A stretch of DNA of 38,269 nucleotides from a virus. Positions 12,659 through 21,138 of the stretch are shown piece after piece; position 1 is the stretch's first letter, and the number at the start of each line of letters is the position of its first letter. The notes under the pieces were generated by a model, which was not told where the DNA came from, ran no database searches, and worked only from the letters and a program-made list of their open reading frames with translations. The position numbers were made by a program, and so were the translations under genes. The DNA lies in the IMG/VR virus record IMGVR_UViG_3300028874_000026, positions 1 to 38,269 of that record. The stretch is one strand, 5' to 3'.

Positions 12659-13819
12659 ATGTCTCAGTTTCAGACCCAAGTCAACATCAACCCGGCCCCC
12701 GGCGTTGTTGGTGACTTTTGCTCGGCCAATCCCCGAGCCTCCGTCCTGGCCGGTCCTGGCGCTCTCGTCGCTGGTACCGCTGGCGTCTATATTGGCCGTT
12801 TCGCATGGGCTTATTCCAACGCTGGCGTGACCAATCCCCTGACTGGCGAAGTGGACGGATATTCGACTGTCGCCAACTATGGCGCAGGTACTCCCACCGG
12901 CTTCGTTCACCGCGAACAGCAGGCGCTGATTACCGCCTTCCTGGCTTCCAACTCCTTGTTGGTCCCGACCGGCTATCCGGTTGTGCTGCATCAGGCTGGT
13001 GACTTCTGGGCTGTCAATAGCGGCACCACTTCCGCCTCGGTCAACCAGAAGGTCTATGTGAACAACTCCACTGGCTTGGTTTCGGCGGCTGCCACTGGTC
13101 AGACCATCACTGGCGCTAGTGTTACCGGCTCCATCGCCGTCAATTCCGGCTCTGCCAGCACCATCGCGGTCAACAGCGTTACCGGCTCCATCGCTGGCAC
13201 CACTCTGACCGTTTCTGCCGTTGGCACCGGCGCGGTTTTCGTCGGCCAGACTTTGAGCGGCACTGGCGTTGCTACCGGGACCACCGTTACCGGCCTTCTG
13301 ACCGGCACTGGCGGCAACGGAACGTATAGCGTGTCGATTTCGCAGACTGTGGTTTCTACCACCATTACCGGCTCCGGCGGCACTCTGACTGTTGGCGGCA
13401 CTGTCACGGGCACCTTCGCCGTTGGTCAGACCTTGACCGGCACTGGCGTGACCGCTGGAACTGCCATTCTGAGTGCTATTTCCGGCACTGGTGGCGCTGG
13501 CACTTATGCCGTGTCGATTGCCCAGACCACTACCTCGACCGCTATCACCGCTTCCGGCGGCACTTTGACCGTGACCGTCGTTGCCTCTGGCGTTCTTGGC
13601 ATTGATGACGTGATCTCTGGCTCCGGCGTGACCGCTGGCACCTATATCACCGCGTTCCTGACCGGCACTGGCGGCAACGGCACTTATCTGGTGTCTGCCT
13701 CCCAGACTGTTGCTAGCGAGACAATCACCGTCCAGTCCAGCACTGAGACTAAGTGGTATGTCATGAGCACCGCCGCCCCCGGCGAACTGATGAAGATCAG
13801 TTCGTGGGCGCTGGGCTGA
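12659..13819 (+). CDS. Capsid cement/decoration-like protein carrying three inserted beta-repeats
   Basis: 386 residues. Residues 1-150 ([52 protein letters not shown]) resemble phage structural cement proteins, and the family's final strands reappear at 360-386 ([19 protein letters not shown]). Between them, residues ~175-358 are three ~61-residue repeats with the pattern GTLTV..V.SG...VGQ...GTGV.AGT.I....GTGG.GTY.VS.SQT. The insert is likely surface-exposed. AAGGA precedes the ATG. It lies between protease/scaffold and capsid genes, as decoration proteins do. Confidence 0.75.
   Translation: MSQFQTQVNINPAPGVVGDFCSANPRASVLAGPGALVAGTAGVYIGRFAWAYSNAGVTNPLTGEVDGYSTVANYGAGTPTGFVHREQQALITAFLASNSLLVPTGYPVVLHQAGDFWAVNSGTTSASVNQKVYVNNSTGLVSAAATGQTITGASVTGSIAVNSGSASTIAVNSVTGSIAGTTLTVSAVGTGAVFVGQTLSGTGVATGTTVTGLLTGTGGNGTYSVSISQTVVSTTITGSGGTLTVGGTVTGTFAVGQTLTGTGVTAGTAILSAISGTGGAGTYAVSIAQTTTSTAITASGGTLTVTVVASGVLGIDDVISGSGVTAGTYITAFLTGTGGNGTYLVSASQTVASETITVQSSTETKWYVMSTAAPGELMKISSWALG
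13181..13732 (+). repeat. Three tandem copies of the virion beta-repeat (decoration protein)
   Basis: Each encodes ~61 residues with [10 protein letters not shown] / [11 protein letters not shown] landmarks. The units differ at many bases, so they are not recent slippage copies. Related copies occur in the sheath (18638-19012) and baseplate J genes (26697-26897). Confidence 0.85.
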
Positions 13820-13853
13820 TCCCCACTCTCAACCGGCTGAATAAGCTACGAGC

Positions 13854-13880
13854 AGCCCGCCTTCGTGCGGGCTTTTTCTT
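13854..13880 (+). terminator. Rho-independent terminator before the capsid gene
   Basis: AGCCCGC (13854-13860), loop CTTCGT, GCGGGCT (13867-13873), then TTTTTCTT. It sits inside the structural operon between decoration and major capsid genes, so it probably adjusts relative transcript levels or processes the mRNA rather than ending the operon. Confidence 0.85.
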
Positions 13881-13903
13881 GACCGCACGAAAGGTCTAGC
13901 CCA

Positions 13904-14965
13904 ATGGCTCCCCGTCGTAATCCTGAATTCAATTATCTCGCGGACAATTTCGGCATCGTTCTGCCGGAAGCCGTCGATTTCTATGACGCCGATCTCGCTA
14001 TGGATGCCCAGCCGTCGCTGATCACCACTTCCAACGGCGGCATCCCCTCTTTCCTGGTCAACTATTTCGACCCCAAGATCGTCGAAATTCTGACCGCCCC
14101 CCTGAAGGCTACCGAAATTCTGCCGGAAGCCAAAAAGGGCACCTGGGTTGACGCTACCGCCATGTTCGAGACGGCGGAATATACTGGTGAAGCCACCAGC
14201 TATGGCGACTATCAGGAAACCGGCTCTGCTGGCCTGAATACCACTTTCCCGCAGCGTCAGAACTATCTGGCCCAGACCATGACCCAGTGGGGCGAGCTGG
14301 AATTGGAACGCGCTGGCCGTGGTCGCATTGACCTCGCCAGCCGCAAGCAGATTGCCAGCGCCAAGATTTTGGAGAAGTTCCTGAACAACTCCTATTTCTA
14401 TGGCATCGCCGGTCTCCAGAACTACGGCATCCTGAACGATCCGAGCCTTCCCGCTCCGATCACTCCCGGCCCAAAGGCTTGGAACGGCGGCAATCCGGGC
14501 GGTTGGATCGTCAACAATGCCCAGGTGGCGACCGCCAACGAGGTCTTTGCTGACATTCAGAACCTCGTGACCAGCGTCATCACCCAGAGCGTCGGCGTCG
14601 TCACCGCCGAATCGCCTTTCCGTCTGGTCCTGGCCCCGCAGTCCTCGGGCGCTCTGAACAGCGTCACTCAGTTCAACGTGTCTGTGATGGACATGATCAA
14701 GAAGAACTATCCGAAGCTGGAAGTCGTTGTGGCTCCCCAGTACGGTAGCGCTTCGAACGGTGGCCTGCTGCCCAGCGGTAACGTCGCCCAGATCATTGCC
14801 ACCGAAGTTGATGGCAACCCGACCGGCGTCTGCGCCTTCTCCGAGAAGCTCCGCGCCCATCGCGTTGTTCCCGGCACGTCGCACTTCAGGCAGAAGAAGA
14901 CTTGCGGCACCTTTGGCGCTATTATCTGGTATCCCATCGCCTTCGCGTCGATGGTTGGCGTCTAA
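13904..14965 (+). CDS. Major capsid protein (DUF2184 type)
   Basis: 353 residues. Matches the DUF2184 capsid family pattern: FYDADLAMDAQPSLITTSN, IPSFLVNYFDPKIVEILTAP, QTMTQWGELELERAGRGRID, ILEKFLNNSYFYGIAGLQNYG and TEVDGNPTGVCAFSEKLRAH. It should form the icosahedral shell in the HK97 fold without an obvious N-terminal scaffold, since the scaffold is the separate DUF2213 gene. AAAGG lies about 11 nt before the ATG. A terminator precedes it and a stem-loop follows. Confidence 0.9.
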   Translation: MAPRRNPEFNYLADNFGIVLPEAVDFYDADLAMDAQPSLITTSNGGIPSFLVNYFDPKIVEILTAPLKATEILPEAKKGTWVDATAMFETAEYTGEATSYGDYQETGSAGLNTTFPQRQNYLAQTMTQWGELELERAGRGRIDLASRKQIASAKILEKFLNNSYFYGIAGLQNYGILNDPSLPAPITPGPKAWNGGNPGGWIVNNAQVATANEVFADIQNLVTSVITQSVGVVTAESPFRLVLAPQSSGALNSVTQFNVSVMDMIKKNYPKLEVVVAPQYGSASNGGLLPSGNVAQIIATEVDGNPTGVCAFSEKLRAHRVVPGTSHFRQKKTCGTFGAIIWYPIAFASMVGV

Positions 14966-14974
14966 GCCACAGTC

Positions 14975-15000
14975 GGGGCCATCTCCTCGGGGGTGGCCCC
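14975..15000 (+). terminator. Stem-loop after the capsid gene, weak terminator or processing site
   Basis: GGGGCCA (14975-14981) pairs perfectly with TGGCCCC (14994-15000). Only ACTCTTT follows, so termination would be partial. It may stabilise the 3' end of the capsid mRNA. Confidence 0.45.
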
Positions 15001-15021
15001 ACTCTTTCGGAGGATTGCGGA

Positions 15022-15522
15022 ATGACCCGCCCCTATACTCGGAGAAATCAGAACGTGACAACCAACGTCGAAACCGTCGCCCCCGCCACCACTGGCGAAA
15101 CCGTGACCATCGGGTGCAAGCTGCCCAACGGCCTGCATTTGGACTTGCACACTCCGACCGGCGCTAAACAGCGAATGGCCGATGGCAGCGAGTTCCCGAT
15201 CTATGGCATCGAGCGCGTGACCGTGCGCGGCGGCTACTCAGGCGCTCAGCCGGGCGTCTTTTCCCTTCCCCCCGGCACCGCTGGCCTCACCCCTAACGTC
15301 CCGAAAGACTTCTGGGAAAAGTGGGTCAAGGCTAATGCCAGCCTGCCCGTGGTCAAGAATGGCCTCGTCTTCGCCGCCAAGGATAATTCCTCGGCTCGGT
15401 CCATCGTCGCCGAGCGTGCGACCGTGCGGACTGGCTTGGAAGGTCTTGACAAAGACACCCCGGCCCCCGGCATGAAGGAAGTGAAACGCGCTGCTTCGGG
15501 TTTCCCTGAAGACGAGGAGTAA
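15022..15522 (+). CDS. Hypothetical head-region protein
   Basis: 166 residues from ATG 15022 with GGAGG 7 nt upstream. The open frame extends 40 codons further upstream but that part reads through the capsid stop region and lacks a ribosome binding site. The middle contains GCKLPNGLHLDL and VPKDFWEKWVKANASLPVVKNGLVFAAKD, and the end is acidic. Position between capsid and DUF4054 adaptor suggests a head or neck component, but no family is named. Confidence 0.65.
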   Translation: MTRPYTRRNQNVTTNVETVAPATTGETVTIGCKLPNGLHLDLHTPTGAKQRMADGSEFPIYGIERVTVRGGYSGAQPGVFSLPPGTAGLTPNVPKDFWEKWVKANASLPVVKNGLVFAAKDNSSARSIVAERATVRTGLEGLDKDTPAPGMKEVKRAASGFPEDEE

Positions 15523-15527
15523 AAGTC

Positions 15528-15968
15528 ATGGGTGTCGTCGCATTCGATTATACCGCGTGGTCCGCACGGTATCCCGAGCTTGCCGCGTTTGTAGCGGAGC
15601 CGATGGCCCAAGCCTACTTCAATGAGGCACAGCTTTATTGCGACAACACCCCATGCAGCCCGATCCACGATGACAGTGTTGGGGGTCAGCGTTCGGTGAT
15701 CCTCAACATGGCCACGGCTCACATTGCCGCGATCAATGCCCCGCTGAATAATCAGCCATCATCGCCGCTGGTGGGCCGCATTTCGAACGCCACAGAGGGC
15801 AGCGTGAGCGTACAGACGGAAAACCTCTATCCGCCTGGAACGGTTCAATTCTGGCAACAGACCAAGTACGGCGCGGCGTTTTGGGCGGCGACCACGCAGT
15901 TTAGGACGTTCCGATACGTCGCTCCGGTGCGATATCCGGGGCTTGGAAATGGCGTCCACCGATGGTAG
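15528..15968 (+). CDS. Head-tail adaptor (DUF4054 type)
   Basis: 146 residues. The pattern FDYTAWSARYPELAAFV...QAYFNEAQLYCDN, VILNMATAHIAAIN, VGRISNATEGSVSVQTE and FWQQTKYGAAFWAATTQFRTFRYV fits DUF4054, a helical connector subunit next to capsid genes. It likely joins the portal ring to the neck. GAGG precedes the ATG. Its stop overlaps the next gene's start region. Confidence 0.85.
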   Translation: MGVVAFDYTAWSARYPELAAFVAEPMAQAYFNEAQLYCDNTPCSPIHDDSVGGQRSVILNMATAHIAAINAPLNNQPSSPLVGRISNATEGSVSVQTENLYPPGTVQFWQQTKYGAAFWAATTQFRTFRYVAPVRYPGLGNGVHRW

Positions 15969-16519
15969 CCAAGACATTTACCGGCGGCGATAAGCTCCAA
16001 GATCGGCTGAACAAGCTGGCGAAGAAGCTGGGGCAATCGGCTTCGGTTGAGGTCGGATGGGCGGAAGGCGCGACGTATCCGGCGACTGGGGGCGGCGATC
16101 CTGTTTCTGTCGCATCCGTCGCCGCCATTCAAGAGTTTGGCGCACCCAGGGCCAGCATCCCGCCGCGTCCGTTCTTCCGGCCTATGATTGCCAAGGAAAG
16201 CTCGACGTGGGGCGCAAAGCTTAATGCCGCGCTTGGATTGAATAACTGCGATGCCCACAAGGCTCTGAAGCTGGTGGGAGATGACATTGCGGGCGCATTG
16301 GTTCAGTCGATTGCCGATGTGAACAGCCCGGCTTTGTCGCCGGTCACTTTGATGCTGCGAAAGATGCGGCAGCTTGATCCTGATTTGGTCGTGACTGGGA
16401 AAACCGTTGGCGAAGCTGCTGCAAAAGTCGCGGCAGGCCAGAGCACAAGCGGCGTATCCACCAAGCCACTGGTCGATAGCGGGACGATGATGGACAACAT
16501 CTCAGTCATGGTGAAATGA
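15962..16519 (+). CDS. Neck / tail-completion protein (HK97 gp10-like)
   Basis: 185 residues. Start MVAKTFTGGDKLQDRLNKLAKKL, then VEVGWAEGATYP, AAIQEFGAPRASIPPRPFFRPMI and a C-terminal TGKTVGEAAA...KPLVDSGTMMDNISV. The EFG...IPPRPFF.P motif is characteristic of gp10-type head-tail completion proteins. It overlaps the DUF4054 gene by 7 bp, and the order matches myovirus neck modules. Confidence 0.8.
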   Translation: MVAKTFTGGDKLQDRLNKLAKKLGQSASVEVGWAEGATYPATGGGDPVSVASVAAIQEFGAPRASIPPRPFFRPMIAKESSTWGAKLNAALGLNNCDAHKALKLVGDDIAGALVQSIADVNSPALSPVTLMLRKMRQLDPDLVVTGKTVGEAAAKVAAGQSTSGVSTKPLVDSGTMMDNISVMVK

Positions 16520-16520
16520 A

Positions 16521-16829
16521 ATGTTTGACACGTCCGGCCATGTAGAGCGCAGAGACGCCATCCGCCTTGCCGTCATAACCGGCGACCAATCATGGCGCGA
16601 GACGGTCAATGCCCGCTTTGCTGCCTACATGCTCTTTCGCGCCAAATATGCGAGGGATACGGCGGACTTTCACGAAAGCCATATCGACGACGCGCCGAAT
16701 CCAGCCCCTTTGCGCGACTTGATTGCTGCATTGCGGGAACAGGCCAATGCGATGGATGAAGCCGCGATGAGGGAAGCCGTTGCCGATCCTGTCGGCTCCG
16801 AGGTCATGTTGCGCATAGCGGGGTGGTGA
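16521..16829 (+). CDS. Hypothetical neck-region protein
   Basis: 102 residues, helical and charged (RFAAYMLFRAKYARDTADFHES; LRDLIAALREQANAMDEAAMREAV). No family recognised. It follows the gp10-like gene by one base, with GGTGAAATGAA upstream of the ATG, and is followed by another neck-region gene two bases later. Confidence 0.6.
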   Translation: MFDTSGHVERRDAIRLAVITGDQSWRETVNARFAAYMLFRAKYARDTADFHESHIDDAPNPAPLRDLIAALREQANAMDEAAMREAVADPVGSEVMLRIAGW

Positions 16830-16830
16830 A

Positions 16831-17214
16831 ATGAACCTTCACTCGATTGTATCGGGCGCGGTATCGGCGGTTAACCCATTCATCACCGTGACCATTCAAG
16901 CCTCGGCTGGCTATACCACGAATGCAGACGGTTCGCGGTCGCCAGCTTATGCGGCACCGGTCAGCATCCAAGCTCAAATGCAAAGCCTACAATATAACGA
17001 TCTAGTTCAAATCGACGGCCTAAACATCCAGGGCGAGCGCAGGGCGCTTTATCTCAATGGCAATTGGGAGGCGACTTCCCGGCCCGATGGCAAGGGCGGC
17101 GACCTGATCACGTTCCCCGATGGATCCGTTTGGCTGGTGGCGCTTGTGCTCGAAAATTGGGCATTCCAGGATGGCTGGGTCAAAGTGTGCGTAACTAGGC
17201 AGAATGGATCATAG
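16831..17214 (+). CDS. Conserved phage neck/tail-joining protein
   Basis: 127 residues. The pattern NPFITVTIQASAGYTTNADGSRSPAY...IQAQMQSLQYNDLVQIDGLNIQGERRALYLNGNWE is one I recognise as common in tailed phages just before the sheath or tail genes, probably a small beta-barrel joining protein. Exact role unproven. GGTGA precedes the ATG. Confidence 0.7.
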   Translation: MNLHSIVSGAVSAVNPFITVTIQASAGYTTNADGSRSPAYAAPVSIQAQMQSLQYNDLVQIDGLNIQGERRALYLNGNWEATSRPDGKGGDLITFPDGSVWLVALVLENWAFQDGWVKVCVTRQNGS

Positions 17215-17222
17215 GGGAAATT

Positions 17223-17498
17223 ATGAAATTCAGAGACATCACAAATGGCGAAGTAACTCTATCGTCCCCCGATGGCCTTTATCTGTTCGAGAATAACCCC
17301 ATTGAGGGGTTGAACAAGAAGTGCATCATATCCGTGGGGCCAATGGATAAAACGCCCGGTGAAATCGTCGGTGCATTCACTGGATACGAGATTGAATCCG
17401 TATCGACAATATGTGGCGGGTATCGAGAAACTCAATCTGAACGCAAAATTAGGTTGTCTCGCAATTTTGTGAAGATTGTTATTAAGCTCAAATCATGA
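17223..17498 (+). CDS. Hypothetical protein inserted in the neck module
   Basis: 91 residues, lysine- and isoleucine-rich with visibly AT-richer codons than its neighbours (for example KKCIISV and KIVIKLKS). Not part of the usual neck set and not recognised. Ribosome binding site AGGGGAAA precedes the ATG. Its stop overlaps the next gene's start as ATGA. It looks like a late acquisition. Confidence 0.55.
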   Translation: MKFRDITNGEVTLSSPDGLYLFENNPIEGLNKKCIISVGPMDKTPGEIVGAFTGYEIESVSTICGGYRETQSERKIRLSRNFVKIVIKLKS

Positions 17499-18052
17499 CC
17501 CAACCCGTCCTTAGCCTAACCGAGAAACAGACGTTTACGGCGCTGCGGTCCTTCCTCCTCGCCATTCTGCCCGGCGGCATTGAAGTGGTGCGCGGCTTGG
17601 ATAATCGCGTCGCAGAGCCTGAAGGCGTTGACTTTGTCACCATGACACCGATCATGCGCGAGCGGCTTGAGTTGAACGTCACAACCTATATCGATGGCGC
17701 TTTCCTAACGCCTCCGGTCGCTGGCAATCGGATTGATTTGCAGCCGACGAAGGTAACAATCCAGCTTGATGTGCATGGCCCGGCAAGTTCTGACAATGTG
17801 CAGATTATCTCAACGCTGTTCCGATCTGGCTACGCTTCTGAATACTTCGCTGGGCTGGCGGTTGATGTATGGCCTCTCTATGCCAGTGAGCCGCGCCAAA
17901 TGCCGTTCCACAATGGCGAGCAACAGGTGGAGGAACGATGGTCAATCGACGCCGTTCTTCAGGCCAACGCGACCGTGACCACGCCTCAAGACTTTGCTGA
18001 TCAGCTTGTCGCTAACATCAAGGAAGTCGGGGCAGAATACCCCATCAATTAG
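17495..18052 (+). CDS. Neck terminator / tail-terminator protein
   Basis: 185 residues. Landmarks are TFTALRSFLLAILPGGIEVVRG, RVAEPEGVDFVTMTPIMRERL, TKVTIQLDVHGP and VDVWPLYASEPRQMPFHN. These match the gp12-like phage neck terminator family that caps the tail before head joining. It is followed by a terminator and then the sheath gene, consistent with the end of the neck module. Confidence 0.8.
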   Translation: MTQPVLSLTEKQTFTALRSFLLAILPGGIEVVRGLDNRVAEPEGVDFVTMTPIMRERLELNVTTYIDGAFLTPPVAGNRIDLQPTKVTIQLDVHGPASSDNVQIISTLFRSGYASEYFAGLAVDVWPLYASEPRQMPFHNGEQQVEERWSIDAVLQANATVTTPQDFADQLVANIKEVGAEYPIN

Positions 18053-18085
18053 CCGGGACAATTTCCGGTAAGTTGCCAAACATCC

Positions 18086-18118
18086 GCCGCCCGGCTCCAG
18101 CTCGGCGGCTTTTTCTTT
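18086..18118 (+). terminator. Rho-independent terminator before the sheath gene
   Basis: GCCGCC (18086-18091) pairs with GGCGGC (18104-18109) across a 12-nt loop, followed by TTTTTCTTT. It lies within the structural operon, like the one before the capsid gene, and may set sheath/tube expression. Confidence 0.8.
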
Positions 18119-18139
18119 GCCTAACTGGAGCCTGTCGCA

Positions 18140-20056
18140 ATGACAATCCCCGCGTCAAACCTTGTTAACATCGTCCCGAGCGTCCTGTCTGCTGGCGGCT
18201 CTGGGCTGAATTTGAACGGCGTCTTTCTGACCACGAATACCCGCGTCCCCGTTGGCTCGGTTCTGTCGTTTACTTCTTCCGCCGCCGTCGCCTCCTATTT
18301 CGGCGCGTCCTCGGTTGAGGCTGCCAACGCCGCTATCTATTTTGCGGGTTTCTCGAACTGCACGACCTACCCCACTGCCATGCTGTTTGCGCAGTATGCC
18401 ACTGTCTCGGTTCCGGCCTATCTGCGCGGTGGGAATGCTTCTGGCCTGACCCTGGCCCAGCTTCAGGCCATTTCTGGCGTCCTGAGTGTCACGGTCAATG
18501 GCGTGACGGCGACGAGCGGCACCATCAACCTGTCGGGGGCTACCAGCTTCAGCAATGCCGCCGCCCTGATCACCTCCGGGTTCGCCTATTTTGACGGCGT
18601 TGTCACTGGCTCGATTGTTCCCGAGACCTTCAGCGTTACCGGATCGATCACCGGCAACGTGCTGACCGTTTCGAATGTGTCCAGCGGCACCATTTACGCC
18701 GGTTCGACCATTAGCGGTTCGAGCGTTATTGGCGGGACATCCATCATCAATCAGATTACCGGAACGGCTGGTGGCATCGGTACTTATACCGTGTCTGCCG
18801 TTCAGTCGGTGTCTTCGGAAACGATCAGTGGTGCCTATGGCGAGTTGACAGTCACCGCCGTCACATCCGGCGCTTTGGCCGTTGGTCAGGTTATCTCTGG
18901 AACTGGCGTTACCGTTGGCACGACCATTACCGCCGATATCAGCGGGACGGGCGGCGACGGCACCTACGTTGTATCTGTGAGCCAGACGGTTATCTCTGAG
19001 ACTATTTCCGGGGGGCCTCTGACTTGCACATTCGATAGCGTGTCGGGCGCGTTCATTCTGACCGGCGGCACTCCCGGAACTGGCACCATCGGATACGCCA
19101 GCGGCAGCCTATCGGCCTCGCTGTTCCTTACTTCCGTCACTGGTGCCGTGACATCGCAGGCCGCTCCCATTTCGGTCCCCGCCACATTCATGAATGCCCT
19201 GCGCATCGTCACCACTAATTGGGCATCGTTCACCACGATCTTCAATCCAGATGCTTATGGCAATGCGAACAAGCTGGCCTTCTCGGCTTGGACCAACTCG
19301 ACCAACAACGCCGTCGCCTATATCGCCTGGGATACTGATATCACGCCCACGCAAAGCACGGCTGCCACGTCCTCGCTGGGCTATCTGATCGGGCAGGCTC
19401 AATATTCCGGCACCATCTTGGTGTACGATCCCAGCGACAGCTACCTGAACGCCTTCGTTGCCGGGACTATCGCCAGCATCAATTATAATGCCAACAATGG
19501 CCGCATCACTCTGGCTTACAAGTCGCAGTCTGGGCAGGCGATCACCGTCACCACCGCGACCGTTGCCAGCAACTTGATTGCCAACGGCTACAACTTCTAT
19601 GGCGCGTATGCCACCGCTAATCAGCAGTTCAACTTCTTCCAGAACGGCTCGATCAGCGGAAAGTATCTGTGGGCCGATAGCTTCATTAACCAGATTTGGC
19701 TGAACAACGCCCTTCAGTTGGCTTTGCTGAACTTCCTGGCGAACATCAATTCCGTCCCGTACAACGCGGCTGGTGATGCTTCGATCTATGCCGTCTGCCA
19801 GGGCACCATCCAGCAGGCTCTTTCGAATGGCGTGTTCTCGCCCGGCGTCAATCTCTCCGCCGGTCAGATTGTGGAAGTCAACACCGCTGCCGGGGCCAAC
19901 ATCGCAGGCGTTCTCAGCACTCGCGGCTGGTATCTCCAGGTGCTTCAGGCCACTCCGCAGGTTCGCGCTGCCCGCACGTCTCCGCCGATCAACCTCTGGT
20001 ACACCGATGGCGGATCGATCCAGCAAATCACCCTCGCTTCCATTGAGGTGCAGTAA
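18140..20056 (+). CDS. Tail sheath protein (DUF3383 type) with two inserted beta-repeats
   Basis: 638 residues. DUF3383 landmarks include VNIVPSVLSAGGSGLNLNGVFLT, VASYFGASSVEAANAAIYFAGF, AMLFAQY, GYNFYGAYATANQQFNFFQNG and RAARTSPPINLWYTDGGSIQ at the end. Residues ~167-291 are two copies of the GTGV..GT.I....GTGG.GTY.VS.SQT repeat placed in the variable outer beta domain. The host domain resumes at CTFDSVSGAFILTGG. The sheath contracts to drive the tube, and the repeats would decorate its outer surface. Its presence makes this a contractile tail. Confidence 0.88.
   Translation: MTIPASNLVNIVPSVLSAGGSGLNLNGVFLTTNTRVPVGSVLSFTSSAAVASYFGASSVEAANAAIYFAGFSNCTTYPTAMLFAQYATVSVPAYLRGGNASGLTLAQLQAISGVLSVTVNGVTATSGTINLSGATSFSNAAALITSGFAYFDGVVTGSIVPETFSVTGSITGNVLTVSNVSSGTIYAGSTISGSSVIGGTSIINQITGTAGGIGTYTVSAVQSVSSETISGAYGELTVTAVTSGALAVGQVISGTGVTVGTTITADISGTGGDGTYVVSVSQTVISETISGGPLTCTFDSVSGAFILTGGTPGTGTIGYASGSLSASLFLTSVTGAVTSQAAPISVPATFMNALRIVTTNWASFTTIFNPDAYGNANKLAFSAWTNSTNNAVAYIAWDTDITPTQSTAATSSLGYLIGQAQYSGTILVYDPSDSYLNAFVAGTIASINYNANNGRITLAYKSQSGQAITVTTATVASNLIANGYNFYGAYATANQQFNFFQNGSISGKYLWADSFINQIWLNNALQLALLNFLANINSVPYNAAGDASIYAVCQGTIQQALSNGVFSPGVNLSAGQIVEVNTAAGANIAGVLSTRGWYLQVLQATPQVRAARTSPPINLWYTDGGSIQQITLASIEVQ
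18638..19012 (+). repeat. Two copies of the virion beta-repeat (sheath protein)
   Basis: Residues 167-231 and 232-291 of the sheath. The second copy (AVGQVISGTGVTVGTTI...GTGGDGTYVVS) is closer to the consensus than the first. Related to copies at 13181-13732 and 26697-26897. Confidence 0.85.
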
Positions 20057-20058
20057 TC

Positions 20059-20490
20059 ATGTCGTCTATTTCCTCCGCTAACGCCGTATTCATGCTCGGC
20101 GTCACCGGCCTGTTTGCCACGCCTCAGCAACTGCAGGGCTTCGACGTTGACGATGCATTCGACGCCGAAGGTCTTGACGTCGCTGAAACCAAGATCGGCG
20201 TTGATGGCATTCTGTCGGCTGGCTTCGTCTTTACCATCGCCCCCACCACCATCGCTTTGCAGGCCGATAGTCCCTCGGTGTCGCTGTTCGAGGCTTGGTA
20301 CACCGCCGAACGCGCCGCCCAGGACAAATACTTTGCCTTTGGGCAAATCCTGCTTCCTAGCATTGGCCGGTCATATACTTTGGTCAACGGCGTCCTGAAA
20401 AAGTATACGCCGTTTTCCTCGGCCAAGAAGATGTTGCAGCCCCGGTCATTCACCATTGACTGGGAAAGCATCATCGGAGCGGCCATCTAA
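20059..20490 (+). CDS. Tail tube protein (DUF3277-like)
   Basis: 143 residues. MSSISSANAVFMLGVTGLFATPQQLQGF, DAEGLDVAETKIGVDGILSAG and KYFAFGQILLPSIGRSY fit the tube protein that accompanies DUF3383 sheaths. It would stack as hexamers inside the sheath. GAGGTG, at the end of the sheath gene, is the ribosome binding site. Its stop overlaps the next start (TAATG). Confidence 0.85.
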   Translation: MSSISSANAVFMLGVTGLFATPQQLQGFDVDDAFDAEGLDVAETKIGVDGILSAGFVFTIAPTTIALQADSPSVSLFEAWYTAERAAQDKYFAFGQILLPSIGRSYTLVNGVLKKYTPFSSAKKMLQPRSFTIDWESIIGAAI

Positions 20491-20984
20491 TGGCCCGCAA
20501 GGTTCTGACCGTCGTTATTTCGGCTGACGGGCGCGACAAGGGGAAGCACTTCCTCATCCGCGAAATGCCGGTGCGTCAGTCCGAATATTGGGGAATGCGC
20601 GTTCTGTCTGCCATGGCGTTGTCGGGGGTGGAAGTCCCCGATGACATCGCTACTTCGGGCCTGGCAGGCGTTGCGGCTTTCGGCATTCGGGCCGTCATGG
20701 GTTCGTTCGGCAAGCCGGAAATGCGGGAATTGCTGGACGAAATGCTGTTCAGTTGCGTATCGGTCATTCCCGATCCTGCAAAGCCCCATATCGTGCGCGG
20801 TGCAGGCGCTCTGCCTGAAATCCGCCCAGTTGGCGCTTTGCAGGAAGATGACATTGAAGAACTGGCGACGATGGCCCAATTGCGCCGCGAGGTGCTGTTG
20901 ATGCACCTGGATTTTTTGCCGCCCGCCGTCCGCTCTCCCTTGGAGCACATTCTGGGGGCGTCGGGAAGTTCGCAGAATACGTAA
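20490..20984 (+). CDS. Tail assembly chaperone, short form
   Basis: 164 residues. HFLIREMPVRQSEYWGMRVLSAMAL and the helical remainder fit the first tail assembly chaperone in myoviruses, placed between tube and tape measure. The chaperone binds the tape measure during tail assembly. A T TTT TTG slippery heptamer at 20912-20918 lies ~65 bases before the stop and would allow a longer -1 product. Confidence 0.85.
   Translation: MARKVLTVVISADGRDKGKHFLIREMPVRQSEYWGMRVLSAMALSGVEVPDDIATSGLAGVAAFGIRAVMGSFGKPEMRELLDEMLFSCVSVIPDPAKPHIVRGAGALPEIRPVGALQEDDIEELATMAQLRREVLLMHLDFLPPAVRSPLEHILGASGSSQNT
20912..20918 (+). promoter_or_regulatory. Programmed -1 ribosomal frameshift site
   Basis: T TTT TTG with TTT and TTG as zero-frame codons, the X XXY YYZ form. 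The -1 frame is open from here to 21136. A possible stimulatory stem CGCCC/GGGCG (20920-20924/20956-20960) encloses CTCC/GGAG. Only the zero frame has its own clear start. Confidence 0.85.
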
Positions 20985-21136
20985 ACGTTCCTGCCGCTAT
21001 CGGGGCCGTGGTGTCAACTCGGATGGCTACGCTGTCCGAGCTTGACACCGTTTACGGCGCTGAAGACCTATATGACATGCTCGAAATAATCAGCGTTGAC
21101 GCTCACAACAATCGAGTGGCGAATAAGAGGGATTGA
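20918..21136 (+). CDS. Tail assembly chaperone, -1 frameshift extension
   Basis: After the slip the frame reads GCC at 20918 and continues 72 codons to TGA 21134-21136. The text KFAEYVNVPAAIGAVVSTRM then ELDTVYGAEDLYDMLEIISV is typical of the second chaperone domain (the lambda G-T arrangement). An internal ATG at 21023 lacks a good ribosome binding site, supporting expression as a fusion with 20490-20918. It is followed by the tape measure start at 21139. Confidence 0.85.
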   Translation, partial: AARRPLSLGAHSGGVGKFAEYVNVPAAIGAVVSTRMATLSELDTVYGAEDLYDMLEIISVDAHNNRVANKRD

Positions 21137-21138
21137 CC

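Noticed and set aside
13829-15061. Leftward 410-residue ORF opposite the capsid gene
   Set aside because: Antisense of the DUF2184 capsid gene; no ribosome binding site and it crosses a terminator.
20954-20968. G-run and GGGAAG as alternative frameshift sites
   Set aside because: Re-pairing after a -1 slip is imperfect at both; the T TTT TTG heptamer upstream fits exactly.
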